A DNA stretch of 45,115 nt from an uncultured Oscillospiraceae bacterium (GCA_947584295.1 CANPWM010000013.1:1-45115), one strand, 5' to 3'. Shown: positions 26,660 to 35,830, numbered from the stretch's first letter. Translations and numbers: made by a program. The notes: generated from the letters alone by a model not told the origin.

Positions 26660-28000
26660 ATGAACCTTACGTACAACATCAAGGACAAGCCCGGTTTCGC
26701 CAAGACACTGGTGTTTGCCCTCCAGCAGCTCCTGGCGATCATGGCCGCCACCATCGCGGTGCCCGGCATCGTGGGCAACGGCATGAGCCAGACAGCCGCC
26801 CTCTTTGGCGCGGGTGTCGGCACGCTGGTCTATCTTTGCTTCACCAAGTTCAAAAGCCCCGTGTTCCTTGGCAGCTCCTTCGCCTTCATCGGCTCCATGA
26901 ACGCCGCCTTTGCCGGCGGGGTCTCCGCCCAGCTGGGGTACGCCGGACTGATCGTCGGCGCGCTGATGGCCGGCCTTGTCTATGTAGTCATCGCCATTGT
27001 CATCAAGGCCGTGGGCGTCAAGTGGGTGGACAAGCTCATGCCTCCCGTGATCATCGGGCCCACCGTGGCCATCATCGGACTGAGCCTGGCCGGCAACGCC
27101 ATCGGCGACCTCTCCACCGGCAACGTCACGAAGCTCCTGGAGGACGGCGGCAGCGTGATGCTGTGCTCCCCGTATCTGGCGATGCTCTGCGGCCTTGTGA
27201 CCCTGGCCGTCACCATGGTCTGCTCCGTGTACGGCAAAAAGATGATCAAGATGATCCCCTTCATCATCGGCATCCTGGCCGGGTATGTGCTGGCCCTGAT
27301 CTTCACCCTCATCGGCCGCGCCACCGACAACGCCGCCCTGCTGATCATCGACTTCAACAAGTTCTCCTCCATGACCTGGGTTCCCGATTTCACCTTCCTC
27401 ACCGCCTTCAAGGGTTTCAAGGAATTGAGCGGCACGTATCTGGCGACCCTGGCCGTGGCCTATGTGCCCGTGGCCTTCGTGGTCTTCGCCGAGCACATCG
27501 CCGACCACAAGAACCTGTCCTCCATCATCGGTCAGGATCTGCTGAAGGACCCCGGCCTGGCCAACACCCTTCTGGGTGACGGCGTGGGCTCCTTCGCCGG
27601 CGCCATCTTCGGCGGCTGCCCCAACACCACCTACGGCGAGAGCGTCGGCTGCGTGGCTATCTCCGGCAACGCCTCCGTCATCACCATCGTCTATACCGCC
27701 ATTCTGGCCATCGTCATCAGCTTCTTCGGCCCCTTCGCCACCTTCCTGGCCACCATTCCCAGCTGCGTCATGGGCGGCGTCTGCATCGCCCTCTACGGCT
27801 TCATCGCCGTGTCCGGCCTTAAGATGATCCAGCACGTGGATCTGGGCGACAACCACAACCTCTTTGTGGTGTCCGTGATCCTCATCGCCGGTGTGGGCGG
27901 CATGACCGTCTCCTTCGGCAAGGTCACCATCACCGAGGTCGCCTGCGCCCTGATCCTGGGTATCCTCACAAACCTGCTCCTCTCCAAAAAGGAGTCGTAA
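26660..28000 (+). CDS. uraA: Uracil/xanthine permease (NCS2 family)
   Basis: 446 residues from the ATG preceded by GGGGAGG (26643-26649). The frame is open 17 codons further up but crosses the leader. It is an integral membrane protein of about 14 segments in the nucleobase-ascorbate transporter family. 'ALQQLLAIMAATIAVPGI' opens it, and the substrate region has 'AVAYVPVAFVVFAEHIADH' with the conserved Glu, followed by 'GDGVGSFAGAIFGGCPNTTYGES'. It imports uracil, or possibly xanthine or uric acid, with protons. The NTTYGES form is usual for uracil carriers. It is monocistronic and followed by a strong terminator. Confidence 0.9.
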   Translation: MNLTYNIKDKPGFAKTLVFALQQLLAIMAATIAVPGIVGNGMSQTAALFGAGVGTLVYLCFTKFKSPVFLGSSFAFIGSMNAAFAGGVSAQLGYAGLIVGALMAGLVYVVIAIVIKAVGVKWVDKLMPPVIIGPTVAIIGLSLAGNAIGDLSTGNVTKLLEDGGSVMLCSPYLAMLCGLVTLAVTMVCSVYGKKMIKMIPFIIGILAGYVLALIFTLIGRATDNAALLIIDFNKFSSMTWVPDFTFLTAFKGFKELSGTYLATLAVAYVPVAFVVFAEHIADHKNLSSIIGQDLLKDPGLANTLLGDGVGSFAGAIFGGCPNTTYGESVGCVAISGNASVITIVYTAILAIVISFFGPFATFLATIPSCVMGGVCIALYGFIAVSGLKMIQHVDLGDNHNLFVVSVILIAGVGGMTVSFGKVTITEVACALILGILTNLLLSKKES

Positions 28001-28028
28001 ACTCCCTTCAAGCCTACATACAAAGCGT

Positions 28029-28057
28029 CCCCCGCCGGGTCTCCGGCGGGGGTTTTT
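28029..28057 (+). terminator. Terminator after uracil/xanthine permease
   Basis: Ten-bp stem CCCCCGCCGG/CCGGCGGGGG (28029-28038 with 28043-28052), four-base loop, five T. Confidence 0.93.
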
Positions 28058-28097
28058 CGTTTCTAAAAATTTTTTTGAAATTTTTTAAGTATTTCTA

Positions 28098-28126
28098 TTG
28101 ACAAGATACTTTTGCTATGCTATAAT
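28098..28126 (+). promoter_or_regulatory. Perfect-consensus promoter facing the 3' end of the APH gene
   Basis: TTGACA (28098-28103), 17 bases, TATAAT (28121-28126), with TG one base before the -10 and a T/A-rich upstream tract. It follows the permease terminator and points at the convergent kinase gene ending at 28218, with no + strand gene ahead. Its spacer shares ATACTTTT with the orphan promoter at 11178. Confidence 0.65.
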
Positions 28127-28217
28127 ATGCGTATATTAGAATTATTCTTAAGTAGGATTGCCTATCGAATACTGGTATGATGATTCATATTCTCTCCGGC
28201 GCGGGGCCGGGACGGGA

Positions 28218-29009
28218 TCAGAATAGCTCGTCCAGCAGGGCGTAATAGCGCAGCTTTTCCCGGTCAGGCGTTAACCCCAGGGCCTCAAAGAGTGCGTCCG
28301 CGTCAAAGCCGGGGCAGGCGCGGCCGTGGTGGCCGTCCAGGTTGTCCTGGAGGCTCCGGCGGGCGATGGCGTAGTCCCGGTAGGGGTCGCCCAGGCCCGC
28401 GCCGCCCAGGTCCAGAAAGCCGGTGAGCCTGCCGTTTTCGGTAAACAGATTGGGCAGGCACATATCCCCGTGGGTGAAGCGCAGCTCCTCCTCCGGGCGG
28501 TTGGCCTCCAGCCACAGGAGCAGATGCTCCGGGTTCCGAAAGCCCCCAGGGCCGAAGGTGGCGGGGTCGGTATTCTCCACTTCCACCTCTCCCCGCTCCA
28601 CATGGCGGCGGGCGATGGAAAGCTCAACGTCCAGATCGGCCCGGAAGGGACACCCGGCGGCGTCCACCGCCCCCACTGCCTCCAGCGCCCGGGCCAGAAG
28701 GCCGGTCACACGATGGGGCTGGGCAAGCAGTGAGCCGTCGCACAGCATCTTGCCGGGCAGGCGGGTCATCAACAGATATTGAAGGCCGTTTTCCCTCACG
28801 CACGCCAGGATCTCCGGCACGGGGAGCCTACCGTGAAGCCACGCCATGATCCCCGCCTCCCGGCGGGCGGACTCGTCGTCCCGGGCTGTTTTCAACACAG
28901 CGTCCGGGTAGAGCCGCACGGAGGCACCGGACATTCCGATGGCGTCGGTAGTAAAGGGCGCTGTCCCCACCAGCTTTTTGATGGATTCGGGTATGTTCAA
29001 TCCGCTCAA
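28218..29009 (-). CDS. APH(3')-like aminoglycoside phosphotransferase family protein
   Basis: 263 residues, the length of APH(3') enzymes. The catalytic loop FTHGDMCLPNLF gives His180, Asp182 and Asn187. 'GFLDLGGAGLGDPYRD' supplies metal-binding Asp200, and the protein ends in 'YYALLDELF' as APH(3') enzymes do. It would phosphorylate an aminoglycoside or another hydroxylated substrate with ATP. Whether it gives kanamycin/neomycin resistance cannot be read from sequence; the usual GR in 'DLGRAG' is GG here. The start is TTG, overlapping the recG stop (TTGA, 29009-29006), with AGGGGG upstream. It has the same base composition as its neighbours, so it looks resident rather than recently acquired. 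Confidence 0.8.
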   Translation of the reverse strand: MSGLNIPESIKKLVGTAPFTTDAIGMSGASVRLYPDAVLKTARDDESARREAGIMAWLHGRLPVPEILACVRENGLQYLLMTRLPGKMLCDGSLLAQPHRVTGLLARALEAVGAVDAAGCPFRADLDVELSIARRHVERGEVEVENTDPATFGPGGFRNPEHLLLWLEANRPEEELRFTHGDMCLPNLFTENGRLTGFLDLGGAGLGDPYRDYAIARRSLQDNLDGHHGRACPGFDADALFEALGLTPDREKLRYYALLDELF

Positions 29010-31063
29010 TTCAACGTCCCCCTGTTTTTCTCCAGCATACGGTCTACGCTCTCCTTTAAGCGGGCGTTACAGGGCTTTACAAGGCCGGGGTCGTCCTCCA
29101 GAACCTCTCTGGCGGCGTCCTGGGCCGTTTTCAGCATGGCAAGATCGGTGGCGAAGCTGGCGATGTTCATATCGGGAAGGCCGCTCTGGCGGGAGCCGAA
29201 GAAGTCGCCGGGGCCGCGTATGGCCAGATCCTCCTCGGCGATCTTGAAGCCGTCGTTGGTCCGGCAGAAGGCCCGGAGGCGCTCGGTGGCGGCGTCTCCC
29301 CCGCCGGCGCGGATCAGCACGCAGGTGGACTTGTACGGCCCGCGGCCCACACGGCCCCGGAGCTGGTGGAGCTGGGAGAGGCCGAAGCGATCCGCGTTCT
29401 CCACCACCATCAGCGTGGCGTTGGGTACGTCAACGCCCACCTCGATGACCGTGGTGGCCACAAGAATGTTGATCTGACCCGCCGCGAAGGACTCCATGAC
29501 CTCATTTTTCTCCTTGGGCTTCAGCTTGCCGTGGACAAGGGCCACCCGCAGGTCGGGGAACACCTTTTCGGAAAGCTCCCGGGCGTACTCCTTGACGGAC
29601 TTCAGCCCGTCTGGGTTCTCCTCCGACTCCTCCACCGCCGGACAGACGATGAACACCTGCCGCCCTTCCTCCACATGGCGGCGGATAAACCCATAGAGCC
29701 GCTGGCGCTTGTCCTCCCCCACCAGATAGGTGTCGATGGTCTGGCGGCCCGGGGGCAGTTCGTCGATAACGGACACGTCCAGATCCCCGTAGACGATCAG
29801 GGCCAGGGTGCGCGGTATGGGGGTGGCGGACATGACCAGCACATGGGGCGCGTCGCCCTTGTCCGACAGGGCCGCCCTCTGCTGGACGCCGAAGCGGTGC
29901 TGCTCGTCGGCGATGATCAGGCCCAAGTCGGCAAACTCCACGGTCTCGGAGATCAGGGCGTGGGTGCCGATGACAAGCTGCGTCTCGCCGGAGCGGAGCC
30001 TTATCTGCTCCTCCCGCTTCTCCCGGGCGGCGAGACCGCCTGTGAGGAGGCCCACACGCACGCCCAGGGGCTTTAAAAGCTTTGTAAGGGTGGAATAGTG
30101 CTGTTCCGCCAAAATCTCCGTAGGGGCCATAAAAGCCGCCTGACGGCCGTCCTTGATGACCGCGTAGGCCGCGGCGGCGGCCACCACCGTTTTGCCGGAG
30201 CCCACGTCCCCCTGCACCAGCCGGGACATGGGCCTCTCCCCCGCCAGATCGCGGAGGATATCGTCCACGGCCCGCTTCTGGGCCCCTGTCAGCTCGTAGG
30301 GCAGGGCCTTGTAAAAGGGGGCCATATCCGGCACACGCACCCGCTTGCCGGACTTCTCCTGCTGGCGGGAGCGCATGAAGGAAAGAGTACAGCTCAGAAT
30401 GAAAAATTCCTCAAAGATGAGCCTCCGGCGGGCCAGCTCCAGGCTCTCGGCGTCCCGGGGGAAGTGGATATTCTCATAGGAGAACCGCGTCTGGGCCAGG
30501 CGGTAACGCTCCCTGACGCTCTCCGGCAGCTGTTCGGGCAGCTCGTCGCCGCACTTCTCCAGCCCCTGGCGGACGGCGTTGGCAAATACCCGCTGGGAAA
30601 GGCCCGCCGTCATGCGGTAGACGGGGACGATGCGGCGGGTAAAGGCGGGGGGCAGGCTCTCACGCTCCATCACCGGGTTTTGCATCTCCGGCGCGCCGAT
30701 CCGGCCGCCCACCCGGCCGTAGAAGATATAGCTCTCCCCGGGGATCAGGTTCTTGCCCACATAGCTCTGGTTGAAGAAGGTGACGGTCATACGCGCCGTC
30801 TCGTCCACCACCACGCATTTGGTGATGTCCAGACCCCGGCGCACCCGGCTGAGCTTGGCGGGAGCGGCCACCGTGGCGCTGACACAGCACATCTCCCCAA
30901 ATTGAAGCTCCGCGATGGTCTTTACCGCCGTCCTGTCGTCATAGGCCCGGGGGAAGGCCATCACCAGGTCGCGCAGGGTCTCCACGCCCAGCTTGGCGAA
31001 GGCCTTGGCCCGCTGTTCCCCCACGCCCTTGATGAATTGTACCTCCGTATCCAGGATATCCAC
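29006..31063 (-). CDS. recG: ATP-dependent DNA helicase RecG
   Basis: 685 residues from a GTG at 31063, chosen for AAAGGGGGG seven bases upstream. The in-frame ATG 60 bases earlier overlaps the promoter. The N-terminal wedge domain has an OB fold (about 45-150). Helicase motifs follow: I GDVGSGKT, II in the form DEQH ('IADEQHRFG'), III 'VMSATPIPRTLAL', and VI 'QLRGRVGRG'. It reverses stalled replication forks and processes branched intermediates. It shares a transcript with the APH-like gene through a TTGA overlap. Confidence 0.95.
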   Translation of the reverse strand: MDILDTEVQFIKGVGEQRAKAFAKLGVETLRDLVMAFPRAYDDRTAVKTIAELQFGEMCCVSATVAAPAKLSRVRRGLDITKCVVVDETARMTVTFFNQSYVGKNLIPGESYIFYGRVGGRIGAPEMQNPVMERESLPPAFTRRIVPVYRMTAGLSQRVFANAVRQGLEKCGDELPEQLPESVRERYRLAQTRFSYENIHFPRDAESLELARRRLIFEEFFILSCTLSFMRSRQQEKSGKRVRVPDMAPFYKALPYELTGAQKRAVDDILRDLAGERPMSRLVQGDVGSGKTVVAAAAAYAVIKDGRQAAFMAPTEILAEQHYSTLTKLLKPLGVRVGLLTGGLAAREKREEQIRLRSGETQLVIGTHALISETVEFADLGLIIADEQHRFGVQQRAALSDKGDAPHVLVMSATPIPRTLALIVYGDLDVSVIDELPPGRQTIDTYLVGEDKRQRLYGFIRRHVEEGRQVFIVCPAVEESEENPDGLKSVKEYARELSEKVFPDLRVALVHGKLKPKEKNEVMESFAAGQINILVATTVIEVGVDVPNATLMVVENADRFGLSQLHQLRGRVGRGPYKSTCVLIRAGGGDAATERLRAFCRTNDGFKIAEEDLAIRGPGDFFGSRQSGLPDMNIASFATDLAMLKTAQDAAREVLEDDPGLVKPCNARLKESVDRMLEKNRGTLN

Positions 31064-31099
31064 GGGATCGCCCCCCTTTCCGCCGGATCTTATTATCCA

Positions 31100-31128
31100 A
31101 TTATAGCACAAATTCTCCCCCATGGGAA
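31100..31128 (-). promoter_or_regulatory. Promoter for recG
   Basis: Minus strand TATAAT (31105-31100) preceded by TGC (extended -10). The -35 (TTCCCA) is weak at 17 bases. It is about 37 bases before the recG GTG. Confidence 0.55.
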
Positions 31129-31131
31129 GTA

Positions 31132-31163
31132 AAAAAGCGGGGGCGCCGGGAATCCGGCGCCCC
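31132..31163 (-). terminator. Terminator after the SLH-pectate lyase gene
   Basis: Ten-bp stem GGGGCGCCGG/CCGGCGCCCC (31140-31149 with 31154-31163), with a run of T on the minus strand (AAAAAA at 31132-31137 on plus). Confidence 0.9.
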
Positions 31164-31201
31164 TTGGAAGGGATTTTCTCAGATCGGTATGCTTTTTTCG
31201 C

Positions 31202-34200
31202 TTATTTGTCCAGCAGATCCGCGAAGCGGGCGATGATGACAGCCATATCGCCACGGGTGGCGGTCTTTTCGGGGTTGGCATTGCCGGTGCCGTCGCCCCG
31301 GATCACGCCGGAGGCGAAGGCCCAGGCCATGGCGTCTCTGGCCCAGGGGGCGATCTTAGCGTCGTCCTTGAAGGTGGTGGAACCCTTGGCGGACACGTCA
31401 ACGCCTATGGCCTTGGCGTACACATAGAGGGTCTTGACCATCTCCTGGCGGGTGATGGAGCTGCCGGGACGGAAGGTCCCGTCGCCGCCGCCGGTCATAT
31501 AGCCCTTCTCATTGGCCCAATCCACGGCGTCGATATACCACTTGCCGCCCGTGCGGTCGGTGTCCTTGAACTTGGACTGGGCAGTGGCCTTGGGGGTGTT
31601 GGCCATGCGGTGGAGAATGACGGCCATCTCGGCGCGGGAGAAGCTGCCGTTGGGGGTGAAGGTGGTGGGCGAGGTGCCCTTCACCCAGTCGAGCTTTGTG
31701 ATCTTCAGCACCGCGTCATAATACCAGCTCCCCTTGACGATGTCGCGGAAGTTCTGGCTCTGGGCGCCGGGGAGCCGCGCGCCGGCGTACTGGGGCGCCT
31801 TGTCGGTAAGCTCCAGATAGCCGTTCAGGGAGATGGTCCCGTCGTCGTTGCGGGTAATGCCGGACTTGATGGCGGCGGCGGTGTCAAGGCTCTTGAACCA
31901 GGACTCGGAGACCTGATCGCCGGAGATATGGCCCTGATAGAAGTTGGTGTCGTTCAGGTAGTCCTTCTTCACCTGGGCGCCCTGCTGGGCGATGCTGTCG
32001 CCGCTGCCGCCCTTGAAGGAGATGAAGCCGCTGACCTTAAAAGCGGTGTCCAGGTCGGGGATCCCGGTGTAGAGGGCCAGGTTGCCCTTGCCGTTGTCAT
32101 AGGCGGTGCAGTTGACGATCTGCAGGTTGGGGTTGGAGTTGCAGGTGAAGCCGTTGGCCTTGTTGCCGAAGGCCAGGGAGTTCTCGATAAGGTGATCCAC
32201 GGGGATACTCAGGCCGCCCAGCTTGAAGCCGTTGCCGTTGCCCTTGCCCTGGCTCTCCACGCCGTTGGCGTAACGGTAACCGTTGCGGAAGGCGACGGAG
32301 TTCTTGATGGTGACCTTTCCGATCTTCGCGCCGCGGGCGTAGAGATCCCAGCCGTCGTCGGCGTTGTAGGCGGCGATGCACCCGTCGAATACGTTGCCCT
32401 CGCCCACGGTCAGCTTGGCCTCGAAGCCGTCGGCGTCCTCCTCACCGGCGTCGGCGTTGAGCCAGGAGGAGCAGTTGCGGACGGTGTTGTAACTGGGCCA
32501 GTCGGGGATAGACTCGCCGAAGTTGATGCGGCTCAGGGACAGGCCGCCGCCGTAGTTATGGTAAGTGCAAAGGCGCTCGGCAACGTTGTGGTTGCCGCCG
32601 ATATGTACGCCCTTGCCGGTGGAGTTGGTGGAGTCAAAGCCCCGAAGGATCCACCAGTCGCCGTTGAGCCGCAGGCCGTTGCCCTTATCGCACCAGTCAA
32701 GGACGGGGCGGGTGTTGGCGTCGGCGGCGGCCATCAGGGTGATGGGCTTCTCCTCGGTGCCGTTGATGCCCCGGTCGATGGTGACGCCGGAGGTCAGCTT
32801 GTAGGTACCGGCCAGGAGGATAATGGTGGCGCCGGGGGCCGGGTTCTTCACGGCGGCGGCCAGGGTGGTGGGAGCCGCCTTGGTCCCGGCGGCGTCGGCC
32901 TTGCCGTTGGGGGAGACGTAGATCACGGAGCGGCTGTCCACCGCGTAATTGACGGTGACGCTGACGGTGGCGGCCTCGTAGCTGGAGAGCTTCGCGCCGT
33001 CAACGGTGAACCCGGCGTCCGGGGTCATGACGGCCTTGAAGGTGTTGGCACCCTTGGCCAAGGTCACGGGGACGTCGATCTTCTCCCCCGCCTTGACGAC
33101 GCCCTTGTAAAGCTCCGTACCGGCGGCGTCGGTGATGACTACCTTGCCGTCAGCGTTGGCGCGGAAGTCCAGGGCGAAGGAGGCCCGGTTGGAGACGGTG
33201 GGGTTCTGGAAGGCGTAGCTGGGGGCGACGGTCTTTTCCTTGCCGTCGCCGGGGGTGGCCGCGCCGGAGGCGGCGGAGGTGGTGAAGCTGATGTCGCTGA
33301 AGGTGACGTCCACGTTCCGGGCGGAGAACAGGCCGATGTAGATGTTGTCGGGATCGGAGTAGTTCAGGGCCGTGGGATCGTCATAATCGACGGTGGTCGT
33401 CTTGCCGTCCTTGTCGGTGTAGCTGACATGGTAGCCCTTGTCGTCCTTCTCCAGCTTCAGCTTGAAGACGGTGAGAGCGGGATCCATGGTCTTGCCGGGG
33501 ACGGCGTCGGGGTTGGCGCAGGCGCCCAGGATATTGGTGACGCCGGTACCCACGCCGTAGGACTCCAGGGGCTTGAAGGCGGCCGTGTAGGAGTCGGGCT
33601 GGGTGGAGGTCTTTTCGGTGACGCCGCTGCGCTCCAGGGCGCCGACGCCCTGCCTCATGGTGATCTTCTGGCCGTTCACGGTGTAGTCGAACTTGGTGAC
33701 CACGGCCATGTAGGAGTTGCAGTACACGGGGTCGGTCTTGCCGTGGACGCCTACGGTGTCCATGACGATGAGGCCGAAGCCCTCCTGGCCGTTGGTGTAC
33801 GTCCAGCTGTTCACCGTGGCGGTGGCGGTGAGGACGAAGTTGGTGGTCTTGGGATCCACGGTGGTGTAGTACATGGCAAGGCCGTCCTGGGCGTCGGGCT
33901 GGATCTTGCCGCAGCTGCTGGTGTAGATGCGGACGCTTCCATCGTCCTTCACCTCACAGCCGCTGTTCTCGGGCTTGGTGCTGGTACTCTGGCCAAAGAC
34001 GGAGAACACCCAGGCCACCTCCGGCTTGTCGGAGACGGTGGTCTCCATGGCCTCGCAGTCCTTGCCCACTTCCTTGTCCCGGAGGGCCTTGACGGTGACC
34101 TTCACCTTGTCGCCGATCTTCAGCCCCTCCACGGTGGCCTTGGTGGCGTTGAGGCCCGTGGTGGTGACAGTCTTGTTCCCCGCGGTGACCACATAGCCGG

Positions 34201-35635
34201 TGGCCTCCTTCACGGGGTTCCACTCCACGGTGAGGCCGCCCTTGCCGTCGTTGACGGCGTATTTCATGATGGGGGTCTCCAGGGGATAGGTGAATTCCAC
34301 CTGGGCGGTCTTCTCCCCCTTGTGGACGGCCGTCTCCTTCTCACGGGTGGCGGCCACATAGAAAACGTACGTCCCGGACTCCTCCGGCGTGAAGGACAGC
34401 ACGTGTTCGTCCTTCTCGGCCAGGGAGTTGAGGCTCTTAAGCTGCCAGCCGTCGGCGTCCCGCATGATGACGGTGATCTGGTCGGCGGCGTCATAGCCCA
34501 CAGCGCCGGTGACGGTGACGTTCACCGTGCCGGGGGCCTTGGGATCCACCTCCGCGCTCTTGATGACGGGGAGCGCCACGTCGGCCCAGTCGGCCCGGGG
34601 GGCCTTGGAGCCTACGGTCTCGGTGACCTCCAGCTTGAAGAGGTAATTGTTATTCGTCTCGCCGCCCAGGAAGTAGGTACCGGCCTCGGTAAGCTCCAGG
34701 GTGGACATATACGCCTTGTTCTTCTCATATTTGCCGGAGGTCTTGACGACGACCTTACCGGCGGAGTCCAGAATGGCGTACTCCCGGTTGTCGTCACCGG
34801 CCTGCGCCCACCAGATCTTCACCGTGGCGGGGCCGCTGGTGGTAAACTTCACGGCGTTCTTCTCGGTGGTCGCTTTGCCGCCGAAGTTGACGCGCTGGGC
34901 GGAGGCGTAATCGTCCTCCCAGGTCTTTTCGCTTTTGTCGATCTTGGTTTTCTCAGAGTAGAGAAGCGTGAAATAGTCCTCTACGATCTCGGTGTCGCCG
35001 TCCTTTTTCGCCCCGGCGGCAAAGGCCTTCAGGGCGCTGGCCTCCAGGACGCTGACCTTCTCGGAGGCGGCGGGGGCCTCGGTGACCTCCAACTTGAAGA
35101 GGTAGTTGTTATTCGTCTCGCCGCCCAGGAAGTATGTACCGGCCTCGGTAAGTTCCAGGGTGGACATATACGCCTTGTTCTTCTCGTATTTGCCGGAGGT
35201 CTTGACGACGACCTTACCGGCGGAGTCCAGAATGGCGTACTCCCGGTTGTCGTCACCGGCCTGCGCCCACCAGATCTTCACCGTGGCGGGGCCGCTGGTG
35301 GTAAACTTCACGGCGTTCTTCTCGGTGGTCGCTTTGCCGCCGAAGTTGACGCGCTGGGCGGAGGCGTAATCGTCCTCCCAGGTCTTTTCGCTTTTGTCGA
35401 TCTTGGTTTTCTCAGAGTAGAGAAGCGTGAAATAGTCCTCTACGATCTCGGTGTCGCCGTCCTTTTTCGCCCCGGCGGCAAAGGCCTTCAGGGCGCTGGC
35501 CTCCAACACATGGACGTTCGCATTGGGATTTGGCGCGATAAGAATGTCGTCAGCCAGGGCCGTCACGGCCACGGAGCTGATGAGCATCGCGAGAACGAGC
35601 GCAAGCGTCAACGTTCTCTTTGCCAGATGTTTCAT
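31202..35635 (-). CDS. SLH-anchored PL9-type pectate lyase, multidomain
   Basis: 1,477 residues, secreted (signal peptide 1-29). Domains in order: two almost identical ~143-residue beta-sandwich-like modules (about 44-186 and 197-339), probably carbohydrate-binding; an Ig-like module (about 350-455); a fibronectin-III-like module (about 455-545); a LamG-like sandwich (about 550-805); a short bacterial Ig-like module (about 815-895); a parallel beta-helix (about 903-1270) with 'DGFEAKLTVGEGNVFDGC' and 'NADDGWDLYA', the hallmark of family 9 pectate lyases, with the likely catalytic Lys near 1074; and three SLH domains (from about 1297, 1355 and 1422) that hold it on the cell wall. It should cleave pectate by beta-elimination at the cell surface, pointing to plant-fibre use in a gut. 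AAGGAGG precedes the ATG. It is monocistronic. Confidence 0.88.
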   Translation of the reverse strand: MKHLAKRTLTLALVLAMLISSVAVTALADDILIAPNPNANVHVLEASALKAFAAGAKKDGDTEIVEDYFTLLYSEKTKIDKSEKTWEDDYASAQRVNFGGKATTEKNAVKFTTSGPATVKIWWAQAGDDNREYAILDSAGKVVVKTSGKYEKNKAYMSTLELTEAGTYFLGGETNNNYLFKLEVTEAPAASEKVSVLEASALKAFAAGAKKDGDTEIVEDYFTLLYSEKTKIDKSEKTWEDDYASAQRVNFGGKATTEKNAVKFTTSGPATVKIWWAQAGDDNREYAILDSAGKVVVKTSGKYEKNKAYMSTLELTEAGTYFLGGETNNNYLFKLEVTETVGSKAPRADWADVALPVIKSAEVDPKAPGTVNVTVTGAVGYDAADQITVIMRDADGWQLKSLNSLAEKDEHVLSFTPEESGTYVFYVAATREKETAVHKGEKTAQVEFTYPLETPIMKYAVNDGKGGLTVEWNPVKEATGYVVTAGNKTVTTTGLNATKATVEGLKIGDKVKVTVKALRDKEVGKDCEAMETTVSDKPEVAWVFSVFGQSTSTKPENSGCEVKDDGSVRIYTSSCGKIQPDAQDGLAMYYTTVDPKTTNFVLTATATVNSWTYTNGQEGFGLIVMDTVGVHGKTDPVYCNSYMAVVTKFDYTVNGQKITMRQGVGALERSGVTEKTSTQPDSYTAAFKPLESYGVGTGVTNILGACANPDAVPGKTMDPALTVFKLKLEKDDKGYHVSYTDKDGKTTTVDYDDPTALNYSDPDNIYIGLFSARNVDVTFSDISFTTSAASGAATPGDGKEKTVAPSYAFQNPTVSNRASFALDFRANADGKVVITDAAGTELYKGVVKAGEKIDVPVTLAKGANTFKAVMTPDAGFTVDGAKLSSYEAATVSVTVNYAVDSRSVIYVSPNGKADAAGTKAAPTTLAAAVKNPAPGATIILLAGTYKLTSGVTIDRGINGTEEKPITLMAAADANTRPVLDWCDKGNGLRLNGDWWILRGFDSTNSTGKGVHIGGNHNVAERLCTYHNYGGGLSLSRINFGESIPDWPSYNTVRNCSSWLNADAGEEDADGFEAKLTVGEGNVFDGCIAAYNADDGWDLYARGAKIGKVTIKNSVAFRNGYRYANGVESQGKGNGNGFKLGGLSIPVDHLIENSLAFGNKANGFTCNSNPNLQIVNCTAYDNGKGNLALYTGIPDLDTAFKVSGFISFKGGSGDSIAQQGAQVKKDYLNDTNFYQGHISGDQVSESWFKSLDTAAAIKSGITRNDDGTISLNGYLELTDKAPQYAGARLPGAQSQNFRDIVKGSWYYDAVLKITKLDWVKGTSPTTFTPNGSFSRAEMAVILHRMANTPKATAQSKFKDTDRTGGKWYIDAVDWANEKGYMTGGGDGTFRPGSSITRQEMVKTLYVYAKAIGVDVSAKGSTTFKDDAKIAPWARDAMAWAFASGVIRGDGTGNANPEKTATRGDMAVIIARFADLLDK
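34619..35046 (-). repeat. Tandem 428-bp repeat, copy 2 (inside the pectate lyase gene)
   Basis: Nearly identical at the DNA level to 35078-35505, offset 459 bp (153 codons). Only a handful of silent third-position differences are visible. It encodes residues about 197-339. Confidence 0.9.
35078..35505 (-). repeat. Tandem 428-bp repeat, copy 1 (inside the pectate lyase gene)
   Basis: N-terminal copy encoding residues about 44-186. The copies are joined by a short Ala/Pro linker. DNA identity this high implies recent duplication or ongoing gene conversion. Confidence 0.9.
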
Positions 35636-35801
35636 TTTGCGTGATCCTCCTTATGTTGTAAATTCATGTGGCGTCACCGCTCAAACGGCATCAACACATA
35701 CTGTTATTTTAACTGATTTTGGGGAAAATTTCAATAGGCTGACCAAATTTCAGCAAAATGATACCCGTATTTTGGTCAATAGGAATAAAAATATTTTTTT
35801 A

Positions 35802-35830
35802 TTGCGAAATACCGTCAAGAATGGTAAAAT
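35802..35830 (+). promoter_or_regulatory. Promoter for ArsP_2 permease
   Basis: TTGCGA (35802-35807), 17 bases, TAAAAT (35825-35830) with an extended-10 TG. It is 32 bases before the start codon and has an A/T-rich upstream tract. The rest of 35636-35801 holds the pectate lyase ribosome binding site and AT-rich sequence with no gene. Confidence 0.55.

Noticed and set aside
31064..31123. ATG 60 bases upstream for recG
   Set aside because: It would overlap the -10 box at 31100-31105; the GTG at 31063 has a strong ribosome binding site and matches where RecG similarity begins.
31610..35644. 1,344-codon open frame opposite the pectate lyase gene
   Set aside because: Its Gly/Val/Asp-rich product has no recognisable domain, while the opposite strand encodes a complete signal peptide, PL9 and SLH protein.
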